Part shown: positions 24,280 through 36,830 of the stretch, in pieces
How the letters are laid out: each line of letters opens with the position of its first letter
How positions within the stretch are numbered: the stretch's first letter is position 1
Assembly: GCA_020746105.1 (NCBI GenBank)
Contig: CM036629.1
Location: forward strand, 9,057,501 to 9,121,500
From: Trogon surrucura
Lineage: Eukaryota > Chordata > Aves > Trogoniformes > Trogonidae
Direction of reading: 5' to 3'
DNA length: 64,000 nt
Notes under the pieces: generated by a model
The model's input: only the letters and a program-made list of their open reading frames with translations
Told to the model about the DNA's origin: nothing
The model's database searches: none
Position numbers and translations under genes: made by a program

Positions 24280-25120
24280 CAGTCCTCTCCTCCTGAAGCA
24301 GGCAACTCCAAGGCCCCGCGTGAAGGACCTCACCCCGTCTCGCCCCGGCAGAGAGGGGGGTACCCGGGCTGGCCGGGGTCACAGGTGGGGCAGCCCAAAT
24401 GGATTGCCCTGCCGTTGTTTCTGATGTGCCTGGCCCATGCACGCTCACTCCGGTTAAATTTCTGTTCTTGTCAGTCCATTAAACCTCCCAAAGTGATTTG
24501 TTCTCCCCAGAGAATCAGGGGGGAGGGGGTAGAAAGGTAAAAAGAGAAACAAGGAGGAAAATAAAGAAGGGTTGGCAGTGGGAGAGAGTGAACCAAAAAT
24601 GACTAAAACAGATCTGCTGAATCCAATAGCCAAATATTACATTATAGACTCCCGGTTTGGATATAAACAAAATGTTTCCTTAGAGCAGAACCGCATCCAA
24701 AAGTTAGAAAAATTGTTTTCCAGAGCTGAAACAGCCATGCTCTGTCCTGCCTCAGGAGTGGGAGGAGGCGGCTCACCCCTTACAGCCCTCTCCTTGCCCC
24801 CCCTGCCCCCTCTGCACACCCACACGTCAGCCCCTACTTCGCGCTGGAACAGCCAACGGGGCAGGTTTGAGCCGTTCCTTATATCTCATAGTTGGATCCC
24901 TGGAGGATTTCTGCTGCTTGGGCAGGCAGCTGGCTGTCCTGGCCCCGGCACAAATTCTGCCTCTCTCTGCCGCTGAGTCCTCCCGCTGCCCGGGCCAGGC
25001 CCCTGGGCACCGTCGTGGCCACTGTGGCTGGAAGAGCCCTGCCCGGCCCGTCGGGACAAGCACCATTTTCTGCCGCCCACCTTGTCTCTGCCGGCTGCCC
25101 TGGGCTCAGCTGCCTTCCCT
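24280..25120. other. GC-rich intronic patches
   Basis: GC-rich sequence occurs around 24300-24420 and 24740-25120, with AT-rich sequence between. It holds several chance frames on both strands with no domain. There is no clear splice-site pair and no repeat unit. Confidence 0.4.
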
Positions 25121-27559
25121 CCATCTGTCCAAATCTTAGGCCGATTTCCCTCATCTTCCCACAGCACTGTGATGATTTTCCTTGCATCTCAGTGGCCCTG
25201 ATTTGATGGGACCTAGTGTGACCAGCCAACTTTGTTGATATATTTTTTGATGTTGCCAAATTGCGGGGGAGGATTCTCAGGCTGGCGGTGCAGCTCGTGT
25301 GACGCTGTGTGACAGTGACCACTCCGGAGCAGCTTTTCCTAACGTCCCTCCAAAGGGTCTGGGGAGAGAGCAGGGCAAGGCTGGGTCTCTTGGCACGTTT
25401 CAGGTCAGCCAGGTTCTTGGCTTTGAGGAGCCTGTGTCTCCTAAAATATCATTCAGCTAAATGAAGAGTGTTTTCTAATGAAACAAACAAAAAAACATGC
25501 CAAAAGAGCATGAATGTTGTCACGAAAGTTAATAAAAGTAAGGAAATTAATACCTATAGTTGACCTCTAATACCTAGGCACAGTGGGGTGTAGCAAGGAA
25601 GTAGTTAGAAAGGCACCATGGTGAGCCTTAGCAGTGAATTACCTTATTTTTATTAACTTTCTGACAACCTCGGTGAATTTCCTTGCTTTTTATTAAGTGA
25701 TTAAAAAAGCTAATCAGATCATGTAATTAAAATACATAATTACACAATCTGAGTTTTTCATAATTACTGTACAACGTAAATATTGTTACCTGATAACACT
25801 TTGCACAAAAATTCTGACAGGAATTTGTGTAGGATAGTTAGGAGGTGTCTGCTTTCCAGTGTTTGCTTCTCTAACAACACTAGAGAGACAGTTTAGTGTT
25901 TTAAAATAGAAAATAGAACAAAACTCTGAAATTTTGTCTTTTTTTAATGCTTTTGTATGTATCGGGCAGTTAGCATGTGTTGACAAGGTGTGTTTCTGTG
26001 CATTTATAATGGCTATTTCCTTTGTGCTCACACCTATGCTTCATATTTTGTTAGGCACCACCCACTGGAAGATGAGTGTTTTGATACAAAGCAACACTGT
26101 AAGAAAAAACCCAGCAGATCAGATCCAATATCTTAATTCCAACCGAAAGAATGAATTAAGATGGAGTCACTCTTAAGCCTGTGTACAGTGACTTCAGGGT
26201 AGACATGATGTGGCAACCTTCCTGATGTCAGGTAGCCAGGAGGTCTGGGGCTCTGGTTATGTTCATAGGAAATCCAAAGATGCAAGGTAGGATAATCCTA
26301 AATAATGGGGAAAATTGAGGGGAAAAAAAAGAAGAAAAACTCTAATGTATCTTTAACAATCATGTCCTAGGAATCCAGGACCCCAACCTCTAAAGTAAGT
26401 CATTGGAAATGGTATAGTTACTGCTGTATGTCAGTCCAATATTTACTACTCAGAAGGTTAATTTTATACCCAGACGCCCCATGACTGTGGTGGAGTTTCC
26501 ATTTTTTAACAGAAAATGTTGAACTCTTATCTTAAATACAGACTGATAATTTGGTCCTGATGGGGAGCTGAGGTCGGTACTTCCGTAACTCCCGGTACTC
26601 CTACTTTCATGTGCTAAATTGACTATATAGTAATTTACCTGGGGGTGTGGGGGGGGCACATTTCCAGCTGTTAACTGACTGGAGATGGTTTCCTGAACGT
26701 GTCTCATTCTGGAGCAGCATGTGTGTCTATCAAACTTTTCATGCCTGATTTCCCTGAGAGGTTTTGGTTTGGACTGGGTTGTTTGGTTTTTTTTTGTTCT
26801 TCTGTGTTTTGCTGTTACTGGTTTGTGGTTTTGACCATTTTTTCCTCTGTAGGAAGTGTGCTCCCACCCCAAACACCCACCTCCAGCTTCCACCCACTTT
26901 TTAATTTTGTAGACTTCTCTATACAAAGTTGGATACTTTCTGTACTTGTAGTATCAAGATGCCTTTTTCCAAGGTAAATTCAATCTCCCTCTTCCCACTG
27001 CCTCCTCATTCCTTTTACTGAGTTTAGTCTATTAACATTCCCAGTATGACCAGTCCTCATTATGTGGGTAGAGTTAGAAAGCTATTGACTATAGCTTTTC
27101 CCTTTATTTCACTTAATTTTCTGATACCAGTGCCAATGTCTGTGTGAGACTGCTCTCAAATGGAAGGAGTGCTGTTTGGGAGAGACAGTGAGGAAAGAGA
27201 TATTTGTTTGCGAGTGCCAAGATGTTTGCTGTCCCTCCTTCTCTTCAGGGATAAATTGTGATGATTCAATGTACGCTCCAACCCTAATTTTAATCCCATT
27301 TAAACAAATAATTGTGCCCTGCACCTTTCCTCATTATAAACTCACTTTCTCATTTGTCTCTGGCCACAGCACAGAGACAGTTACTAACTAGAATAAATTG
27401 TACAGTTCACATTTGTGGGAGGAAAAAAAGCAACCACACACAGGCAGCCAGAAGGAAACCCTCATTGCTGGTTAGACTGGAGCTGTCTGACTGCAGGCAA
27501 TCAGCACCTAAGACTGTATTAAACAATTCAGGGGACAGATACCTTTGCTGTTGGGCAAC

Positions 27560-28090
27560 TTTAAGGACAGTGCCGTCCCATTCCGGTTGATGGGCAGCGT
27601 GTGGTACCTGCCACTGAGCTGGAGGCGCGGCTGGAGGGGAGCTTTGCTGCCGGGCTCTGCCTGGCTCTTGGCAGGAGCACAGCGGGGCCGGAGGGGCTGT
27701 CGTCTCCCGCTTGGATTCGCTCTGGCTCCCCAGCTGCGCTCCCCCTGCCTGCCTGCCTGCACTGATGAGCATCCTCCCTACGGGAGGCTTTCTCCGGAGC
27801 GTGGTCGGTGCTGACTGACATCCTGAGAAGCCCCTGAAGAGCGTAGCGAGGCTCAGAGAGTCTCTCTGCAGACTCACGGTGTGGGAGATGTGGCACGGTG
27901 CGGGCTGATGTCACCTCACCTCCTGGTGCCCGCAGGAGAGGGCTGCCCAGTGTGCCGTGACCCTGCGGTGCGGTGGGCTGGGCACCGCTGGGGCCATCCC
28001 TCGCAGCCCACACAGGCACTCGGCAGGGTCGAGCACAGGATCCTGCCTTGGGCTGCACCAACGCGGGCGTGAGCCCTGGGAAGACAGAAC
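27560..28090. other. GC-rich intronic patch with short GCCT run
   Basis: This is a CpG-containing GC-rich region with a short tetranucleotide run (CTGCCTGCCTGCCTGC) near 27745-27762. The minus-strand frame of 188 codons (27561-28127) is Pro/Arg/Ser-rich, without a domain, and is taken as composition-driven. Confidence 0.4.
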
Positions 28091-28915
28091 GTAGCTGTCT
28101 TCTGAAAACCCGAGAGCACAGTCGCACGATTTGGCCCTTCAGTCAGAAGTGCAAAGATGTGTTGGAAGAAGAGAGCAGCTTTTGGCAGACTATTTTGTTG
28201 TGTGGTGCAGTGCCAGTGCTCAGATCACAGATGCTGGGTCACTGCTGGTTAGACTTGAAAGGTCTGTCATGTGGCACGTTTGTTGTAGAGGAACACTGGT
28301 ATACTGGGTGGGAAAAACGTTTTGCTTTGCTTGCTTGTTTTAGAAGTCTTTTCTTATTTAAAATGATGGATACTGTTAGTGAAAAAGAAGTAACATTATC
28401 AAACAGTACGAATATACATCTCTCCTAGGCAAGCTACACTGTTTGGTTTTCGTCTTGCATAACACAAAATCTATAGGTATTTTGTTTTTAAACCTTTCAG
28501 TTATTTCTGTCAGGTATTGATAAGTGGAGAGCTCCCTTCCCGCTTGTCTTTAATGCAGTTCCCCTCAGGCCAGTCACAAACATGGTACAGATTCATGACC
28601 GATGTTTATCTTAAATGATACTCAGGAATGTGCTTCCTATTCAGCAGTGTGCTGTTACATTTGTGGGTGTTCTTTTTTAATGAAATATTTTTAAAAACAT
28701 CGTTCACTGACAAACCAAAACAAGGAGGGTGAAGGCCTTGAGGAACTACACTCACCAGGCTTGTGGAAGCTGGGATGTTCCCAAGTGCAGCTTCATTTCT
28801 ATTCATGGTATTTGCATGAAATCTTGATTCTGAATTCATGAAAGGCACAGGGAATACGTGCACCTTTCTGAAAATACCACTGTGTGGAACTGGCTATATT
28901 TCATATTTATGTCAC

Positions 28916-28980
28916 TTGAGTGTTCGGGAGTGTTGAGCAACTGCTGTTCCCATTGATTTCAATAGGATTGATGTGAATAC
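28916..28980 (+). repeat. Old amniote interspersed repeat fragment
   Basis: GTTGAGCAACTGCTGTTCCC followed by ATTGATTTCAATAGG resembles the central part of the same or a related family (TGAGCACC..CCCATTGATTTCAATGGG). The near-palindrome CATTGATTTCAATAG is the most diagnostic part. Confidence 0.4.
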
Positions 28981-31900
28981 ACAACACATTTGGAAGTCAG
29001 ACCAATAATGCATATGTGTAGCTATAAAACAGGTTACTTGATACTGTCTGTCACATGTAAATTATTGATTTTTTTTCTTCCCTTGTTCTTTGAAGGCAGT
29101 ATAAAATCTGGATGTTGTTGTTTTTTACTGTTTGTTTATTGCTGAGTAATTTCAGCTAACATGTGTTTTTCAGCATTAGGTCTATTCATCATGAACATCA
29201 GCCCATTAAGTTTGTAAGTGCGTCACAGTTTTCCCACCTAGATCAAAATGAGACTCTGGAACAGCCTACTCTTTCTAACTTAACAAGCCGGTTTTATTTT
29301 CCTGTGCAACTTGCTCTAATAATATGACCAACTTTAAATTCCTCAGGCCGGAAAGCTTGGCAGTAAAGTCCTGTGCAGGGCTGACGTTTGAAACACAAGG
29401 CTTTTCTCATTTGTGGAACATGGCAATTGACATCTCTTCTGCTGAGCACTGATGGAAAATACTCATTTAGGAGCAAAATCTGTTCTTGGGAAAGTACTTT
29501 TGATACATTGAAGACAGACAGTGCAAACCTGTTTTAACAGAGGTCAGGTCACCGCATAGCATCGGTTGAAGATCTTGTCACAAAGGCCATCCTAGCAATC
29601 CAGTCACTTTTGGTGACCCCAGCCAGAAGACAGAGAACGTTTGTAGTGTCTGGTCCCACTTTTCTCCTTTCTTAGTGGTTCTTTTGGCTCAGAGTTGTTG
29701 CGTGAACGAAAAGTTGAGACAGAGCTCTGCAGAAATGGGAACCCCACTCTAATATTGTCTACCAGCACAGAAGCAGATACGCATTCATCTTAGCAATAAG
29801 AGCAGCTTGTCAGAGAGGTCTTGGCTAAACTTCTCTTTGTCCTAATTTGCCACTGCCCCAGTTTTAAAGGCACTTGCTCCTCCAGAGTGCTGCCCATGCC
29901 ATCAAAACAAGCTCTGACTTGGTTCTACCCAAGCTGAATGTCCTGTGGGAAAGTCCTGCTTGTCCTTGTCAGTGCTCCTTCCAGGGCTCCCTGCTCACTG
30001 TGCAGGATGCGACCCTTAAATGAATTTTATGAATGAGCTAAATGGATTGTAATTGATGACTTAATCTTCGCTTGAAAGTACAATTCAGAAACATGAAAAT
30101 GAGCACGGTAAAGCATTAAATTAAATCACAGCAATCTGGTCAATTCATGAAGGAAAGTCTGTCTCTCTTTAATTTTGGTTTCTGTATTCATTGAGTTGCT
30201 CCAAGCAGCAGCTAGTCAGCATTTCGGATGCTCGGTTATGGGCATGAACTGAGGGAAAGAGCTTGAGCTGAATCTGTCTGACCACATGTGCCCGAGGGTA
30301 CTCAGCAAAACAGCCTGAGAACAGGTGCCTGCTGTATTTGAGAGCTGCTCGATCAAATGGGAGGGAGGAAATCATAAATCTAGGAAATTCATCTCATGTA
30401 TTTCATCCCACCAGAAAGGCTCTTCCTGTCCCCATCTCCACGAGCGGTTCAGCATCTTGATGCTTGCATTGTCAACGTATGGGAAGCACGCTCCCTGCTA
30501 ACAGTAACAAAATGCCAGGAAGGGAAACCAGCTTTTTGTATAGATTAAGACTTTCCCTGCACATATTGCAGAGACTTCTATGGAGGCTGGTGCTCTTCCA
30601 CCTCTCCGGGCTGGATCTTTGGCTCTGCAAAGGGGACAGTCCAGCGGCCAGGGCTGGCCCTGGTCCTGCTGCGGCGAGGGCAGGCTCTGCAAACCTGCCA
30701 TGGGGTCAGCTCAAAACGTTGCAACCACCCCGCTTGTATCCCTAGGTTTAGATAAAAAAAAAAATGAAGCAGGCAAAGCTCTTAACTGCTGTGTGTTGTC
30801 TCTTTGTTTTGTATAATCAAGTGCTGAAATCATGATAAATGTTGACATCAAGTAGCAAGAAGTGCAGAATATAATTGTGTGAGTGTAATGCCAATAGGGT
30901 CGTAAGAAGTTTGTGCTCTTGTTAACGTAATATGAAGAAATATTGCCAACAATTAGCATATAAGTATTACCATTTATTATAACTAGCTTTATAACTAATT
31001 ATTATTAGTAATAATTATTCTACTAGGATTATTTTCCTAAGGGCTTTGCCATTCCATATGTTTTAAAGTTGTACATGTTGTGGCCGAAACTGTAGTTTTA
31101 CAGGATTCTCTCAGTGTGACTATTGAGTCCATGAAGTGTGCATGTGACCCTGTACAGGGTTATGTTCTTCTGCAGCTGTCTTAGAGCGTGCCTCCTTGCT
31201 AAACGCTCTGTGGGTATCAAAGCAGGCAAGAATGGCACAGGACTCTCTAGGTAGCAGGGTAAGGCAAGATATTAAAATCTTTCTGTTAATTCGTTGATGG
31301 TTTTGCTGGTATCATCTTCTAATCTCGTTTAAAAACGACTAAATGTGCATTTGAACATTTCTGAAGAGGAAATTGCAAAGCAAAATGTATGTATAATCCT
31401 AACATTTTGGTAGAAATAGGGTGAGTTATTATTGATTCACAGAGCACGACAAAACATCACTGCATGAATTAGCAAACAGCTGTTTCTAATTTGAGTTTAG
31501 AACTGTACACAGAGGAACTTGTTTTAGTGTTCACTCCTTTCATTTATAATGAATTTTAATTACCGCTACAGGTGAGAAAAATGTAGAAACAAGCTTGTAT
31601 CTTGTGGAAGAAACAAAGGAGAGACAGATGCTAACAGATTTACAGTCTGTGATAAAAGGAATGTTTTGGTACACTTTACATGTAATTAGAGTGCAGCTGT
31701 TTTCAGTCCCAAGTCCATGATGCACAGCAGAATATAGTATCTGCTGCTTTTCCAAAGGGAGTAAAGAAAAACAGTGATTCAACCCTGAAAGCATTTAGCT
31801 TATTCCTAGATCTAACATAAAACTTTCTCCTCCACCCCTTATTATGCCATTTACTGAAGTGTGAAATAACTTATTTAATGATATGTTAATTTTTTGTTAC

Positions 31901-32587
31901 CAGCAAAATACAGACTGTCTGACATAAGAAAAAATAAAGTTAAAAATAACTTTCTGATTTTATCATCTGCACGGAATTATGTATCATCCTATTGATGGTC
32001 ATTACTGAGTCTTGACACCTCTGCTAATGAGAGACAAGGGCTCGGGCATGTGTCACTCTGCCTTAACAAGTTTCTATACATCAACTAAGCTTCAGGAGAC
32101 ATCTTTCTGTGTACTTCTAACTTGCAGCATAAAAAAGACTAATTAGATGTCTCTTTGATCACTACAGAAAGGTTTAAACAAAGATGGTGAGGTTTAAATC
32201 ATCCAAGTGTAACCGTTTATCTGCAGCAGACATCCCAGCAAGTTTAATGTTTGAAATTCTGCACTACATCTTGTGCTGATTTTGTATTCTAAGTACCAAG
32301 TTACTCACTGCATGAGAAGAAAAATTAGATTATATATACTTTCCATTGAGTCCGTCTTTTTTTAAAAAAATCACTTTAAAATTAATTGCAGTGTAAAGCA
32401 GAGAAGTTGGAAAAAAGTCACTAACTATTGCTAATTTAGTCCAACAAAAATGTTTACCACATAAGCATATAATTAGGTATAACTGTATTCTTCTCAAGTC
32501 ACAGATAATAATGAAAGTACTGCCTGTGGTGCCACTTGTATTAGCACCTCTTAGTTTTGTATCCAATTTTAGGTTTGCTTTGAACAT

Positions 32588-32613
32588 TTTATATATATTT
32601 ATATATATATTTT
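32588..32613. repeat. Short AT dinucleotide run
   Basis: An interrupted (AT)n microsatellite of about 25 bp lies in AT-rich intron. Confidence 0.8.
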
Positions 32614-33384
32614 TAAAAATTGCACAGTGCTTTAAAAAAAAAAGCTGTGAAGACTGTTTTGTCAAAGGCCTGATGTTGCTGAAGTCTGAAGCTGCGTGTG
32701 GAGTTCTTCAGAGCAGCCTGAGCAGCTTCCCAGGGCCCCTCCCTAGGGCCTTGGCTAAGGGGAGGTTGGCCAGTTCTGGGGGACAGTTGTGTGGTATTTT
32801 TGTAGGAATGATTATAAAGAAATTGTAGAAATCTTTTTTTCTGTGGTTTAGTGAAGTGTGTTTGAGTGCAAGTTAATGCCGGGCTCCAGCCCCGGGCCAG
32901 CAGTTACGGCACCGCTCAGAGACAGGTGTGGTGTCGGCGTGAAAAGCCGTTCACTGCCACAAGAGCTGGTGGCTCGCAGCCCACTGCTGCCTTCGGTGAC
33001 ACGACGAGCAAAAACGGTCAGTGAAGCTGATAGGTGTGTAGAAAACAGAGCTTGGACTATTCATGAGATCTTTCATTATTTACTTCATTGCAACGGTGTG
33101 CTGAACGCTCCAACAAAAAGTTATGTATGGAGCTGTCACAGTGCCCCGAAAATATTGAAACTTAAAACATTTGTTGTGTAAACTTGACTTGCGTTATTTC
33201 ACACCAGCACTGCAGTGTGAATGAGCAGAGTGTGCTATGTGAGGTTCCTAATATAATCCCTTGTAATGGTCTATCCTTAGCTTTAATACATAGTGCAGCA
33301 GTGCAAAATTTGCGCTGTAACCAGCACTGAAGATTGCTCATTCCTCCACCTCTGTGTTGTATTCTCTCATGGTTAAGCATCTGT

Positions 33385-33570
33385 GATAATAATAATTATT
33401 GAAATCGGTAGCATTTCTATCGGGCCTTCCATATGAGGGTGTCACAGCGTTTCACAGCTATACAGAAGTGAGCCCTACAATTTGTCCTTGAGGAGCAGAT
33501 GGCTTTTTTCTATTATGCAGATGAGGAACTGAAACACAGTTCAGAAGCGTGTCTTGTGATGCCAAGCTTG
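33385..33570 (+). mobile_element. Possible MIR/CORE-SINE-like fragment
   Basis: TATTATGCAGATGAGGAACT followed by GAAACACAG matches the MIR core region in order. Upstream, AGCATTTCTATCGGGCCTTC and AGCGTTTCACAG sit where MIR has its start region and GCGCTTTACA. The fragment is diverged but collinear over about 170 bp. Confidence 0.4.
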
Positions 33571-33899
33571 TTTTCAACAGTAACTTACTTTTTTGGGTGC
33601 TCGAATTCCATCAACTCTCAATAGCCTAAAGCAATTTTAGTGCTTTGACCATTTTTAACTTGTGTGCCATGGAACGGCTTGGAGAGAACCAGGAGTCTGA
33701 ACTTAGGCAGCAATCCTTTCCTCAACAATTGATTTTTGGTTTTGTTTATTTAACTATTTCTCTTGTGTGTTAGCTCTGTGCTAGAGGAATAAACCTGATA
33801 GAATAAGAGCTCCTTCCAAATCTAACCTCCTTGGTTTACGGTCTTGTATGGAGATGCTATCTGGGCTTAGGAAGGGAGTCTCGAAGCTGCCTCTTTGGC

Positions 33900-34300
33900 C
33901 AAACCCTGGATGTTTTGCTGATGCGGGGGCAGGTTGTGCGTCCTGCTTCTGAGCATGGCGGGGCTGCTCAGCCTGTGCTGCGGGTTGCACCCAAACCCGC
34001 TGGAAGAGCCTGGCCTCCCGCACCGCGCTGGCCCCACGAGGGAGAGAGAGTAGGGGGCTTTTCGCTGGAGGGGAGCCCGATGATGCTCTGCACTGGGGAG
34101 CAAGGGGTTTAGGCAGGGATGACCTTCAGGTCTGGGCCAGCAAGCGGGGTCTCTGTGCATACCTTTTGTCTGGAAGACAAAAAGCAGCTGGTGGGGGCAG
34201 CTCGGGCTTGTGCAGCCCCGGCCCATGACCGCTGACCCCGGGGCTGGGGCCAGCTGAGCAAGCCCGTCCCTCTGCCACCGCTACAAACACGGCTCGGCTC
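33900..34300. other. GC-rich intronic patch
   Basis: This GC-rich patch of about 400 bp has overlapping chance frames on both strands and no recognised protein or repeat family. It is followed by a long AT-rich stretch. Confidence 0.4.
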
Positions 34301-34439
34301 AAAGTCTGGCGGGAGTATAATGTTTCCAGCTAGCTTTGAGCAGGGAAATGGGGGAAAGGGTTTGCAGGGACTGTGAAATTTTGTCTGGTTGATTGTATTT
34401 CTATTAGCAAAGTAATTTTGAAATAATAAATATATCAAT

Positions 34440-35560
34440 GTCATCAGTGTACGCCGAGACGACAGTGCTGCTTACTCCTGGCAATCTGTGATGTGCTGTA
34501 CGTCTCCTTTCTGACAGAGATCACACTTTTTAAGACTTCATTTTATTGTTTTCGCTTCATGGGTATATTTCTGAACTTGGCTCATGTTATCTGGAAGGTA
34601 AACGGAGAACGAAGTATGATTTATACCACAGTTTGGCCAAATTGCTCCTATTAGAAGGAAAAATACACTTATTGAATGCATCGGGGCTGGAATTAGCTCC
34701 TCGGTGATGATGATAAATGCTTACAGTCCTGTGAACGTGCTGAACATTAGGTTGCTAAATTACTGTACCGCTTTGAGATTGATTATCAAGTTTGGCCCTT
34801 TAAGCTTCATGACCCGCACGTATATCCTGAGGACTACTGACATTCTGAAGCTTCCTTAATGCTTTTTTTTCCCCTAATTAAACTTTTTATTGAATTTTTT
34901 TACCCTTTTAATACTTGTTTTGATTCTCTTATGCACAAATGACAAAAGCCTTGCACCAGCCATGTGATTCTCTATTTTAGAACAGTCCCACTTTGCAGGA
35001 TTAGCCATTTTTAATGACTTTAATCTCCTTTTTGAAAGTGATTTTTCTCATTCTACTACATTCCTTTGATTGCATTAATGTAGAATTATTATTCTAACCA
35101 TCATTGCCAGACATGTCACACCACATCTTAAATATATCTTCCCACTAAAATATTACTCCGGTAAAATACCTTAGAATTTCCTTTTCAGTTCATTATAGGT
35201 CTTTTCTTCAATTTAATATAGCAAGTTAAATTTAACAGGGCTATTTTTCATTCCGTAAAGAGATTAATGATAATGAGTTTTCCTTAATTTCTTCATTTTA
35301 GGCCTTCAGTAATTTAGTGTCTTGTTTGTAAGGAAGTCAAGGTAGGTTAGTTTGGGGACTTAAAGTTTCCCAATTCTTTTTAAATTGTAAAAATATAAGA
35401 AAATGGTTAAATAAAAAGAATCCAGGAGTTAAACATGGAAATCAGTGAAAGGCCTAAATCAAGCTCGCAAAAGGAGACAATCTTTGCTTTCAGCCATCTA
35501 TGTAAATACTTTTATTTTTATTGCAAAACCAGCTTTTCAATCTGAGAAATGTTATTTTTT
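34440..35560. other. AT-rich stretch without frames
   Basis: About 1.1 kb of AT-rich unique sequence has no open frame of interest, no clear repeat family and many homeodomain-like AATTA cores. It may be conserved non-coding DNA or simply AT-rich intron. Confidence 0.3.
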
Positions 35561-36109
35561 TTGAATCCAAATTATATTAACACAGCAACGTCTTTGTGCA
35601 TCACAAAGTAATACCAGCTTTCTTTGATTTTGTTTTCTGAATAGCCCAATATGCTTGAGGAGCGGCAGCTGGAGGGGAACTGGCCCTGTTTGAACGTTAG
35701 GAGTGCCTTTCGAGGTAGATGGGTTTGTTTCAGGGGAAAAAGAGACCTAAAAGATGTGTTGGATTTGCGTGATGGGCCAATGTAATCCTTGGCATGAGCA
35801 CGTATGGATGTAACGGAGGGACGGCCGTTGGCCCAGCCTGCGTTAGCCCTGGGTTTGGCCGATTGCATCTGCAGTTTCAAAGCTGAACAATGAAGCCTTA
35901 TTCGCTGGAGCCGTTTTAAGTGGTGCGAGTTCTCCCCTTCCACTGCGTGCTGCTGCCCAGCGCAAGGCACGAGTAGTCTGCCTGCGAAAGGGAAGAGGCT
36001 TGAAATGCATGGATTTTTGTGATAGTTTCTGCAAGGTGGACATTTAAAACAATTTTTAATTACAGCCAGTAAGCTCGAGCAGTGTGGTGTGCTTTTTTTC
36101 CCTGTTGTC

Positions 36110-36830
36110 TTTGTGTTTTCTTCTTTCCCCCCCCCCGCCCCTCCCTGGGCGACAGCGGTAGCGGTAGCAAACGCAACATGTGCTGCCCTAGTTCAGGCCC
36201 AGCATCCCCCTCTTGCTCCCCTTTGTCTCCTTTCCCCTGGAGGAGCCCAGCTGGCGAGAGGAGGGAATTAGCCAGCCCGGAGCTACCGGCACCTCCCCGG
36301 GGCCCCTAATCCAGGCGCTGGCAGCCGGCTGCCTCCTTCCTTCCGATGGCCCGTGGCCGCAGGTCCGTGGGGACGGAGCCCCGGATGCGGCTGGCGGCAG
36401 AGCTGGGGGGACGGGGCGGGCGGGGGGACGGGGGATCCCCGGGGGCAGAGCGAAGCTGCGCCAGCAGCGGGGCGGGCGGCGGAGGTGGCTTAAATTTGGA
36501 ACATGAGGCTTTGTTGCAGCCGCAGGGAGAGGCCGGTTCACGGTCAGGGGAAAGATGCTGGAGAAGAATTTGCGTAAAAAAACCCGGGGCTCGTTGCCTG
36601 TGCTGCGGGTCCAGGCTCCGCCAGGCTCAGGGGAGTTAGCTGAGCACAAAGACCTTGAGCATCTTAGAAGCGCGAGTGCTTGCTGAGAGCCGGGGTGCGT
36701 TTCGGGAGCGGGAGGAGGTGCGTTCTCGGTGTCCAGCATCGCTCTGGAGCAGGAGGCTCAGTTAAATGGGGGAGCACGGGGAGCAGGCGCCCGCGCAGCG
36801 CATCCCGGAAAACAGGCAGCCCTGTCGGGC
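36110..36830. promoter_or_regulatory. CpG-island-like block 1.4 kb before the giant exon
   Basis: About 700 bp of very GC-rich, CpG-dense sequence (for example 36341-36480) stands out sharply from AT-rich intron on both sides. It has no TATA box and contains long G runs. Donor-like GTGCGT motifs occur at 36695-36700 and, better, at 36718-36723 (GAG|GTGCGT). Splicing from either to the acceptor at 38199 would be about 1.5 kb. CpG islands commonly mark promoters, so an internal ZNF423 promoter is a reasonable inference. The overlapping open frames on both strands are explained by GC composition. Confidence 0.55.
36405..36434 (+). other. Potential G-quadruplex in the CpG island
   Basis: G runs of 6, 4, 3, 6 and 5 are separated by loops of one or two bases on the + strand. 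This satisfies the usual four-run G-quadruplex pattern with very short loops, and lies inside the CpG-island-like block. It is followed by the palindrome GGGGATCCCC. Confidence 0.6.

Noticed and set aside
26450..26926. 158-codon minus-strand frame
   Set aside because: No domain; low-complexity T/G-rich stretch on the opposite strand explains the Lys/Gln-rich product.
27561..28127. 188-codon minus-strand frame
   Set aside because: Lies in a GC-rich patch with overlapping open frames on both strands; no domain or conserved motif.
36188..36739. 183-codon minus-strand frame in the CpG island
   Set aside because: Pro/Arg/Ala-rich product typical of any CpG island read in a stop-poor frame.
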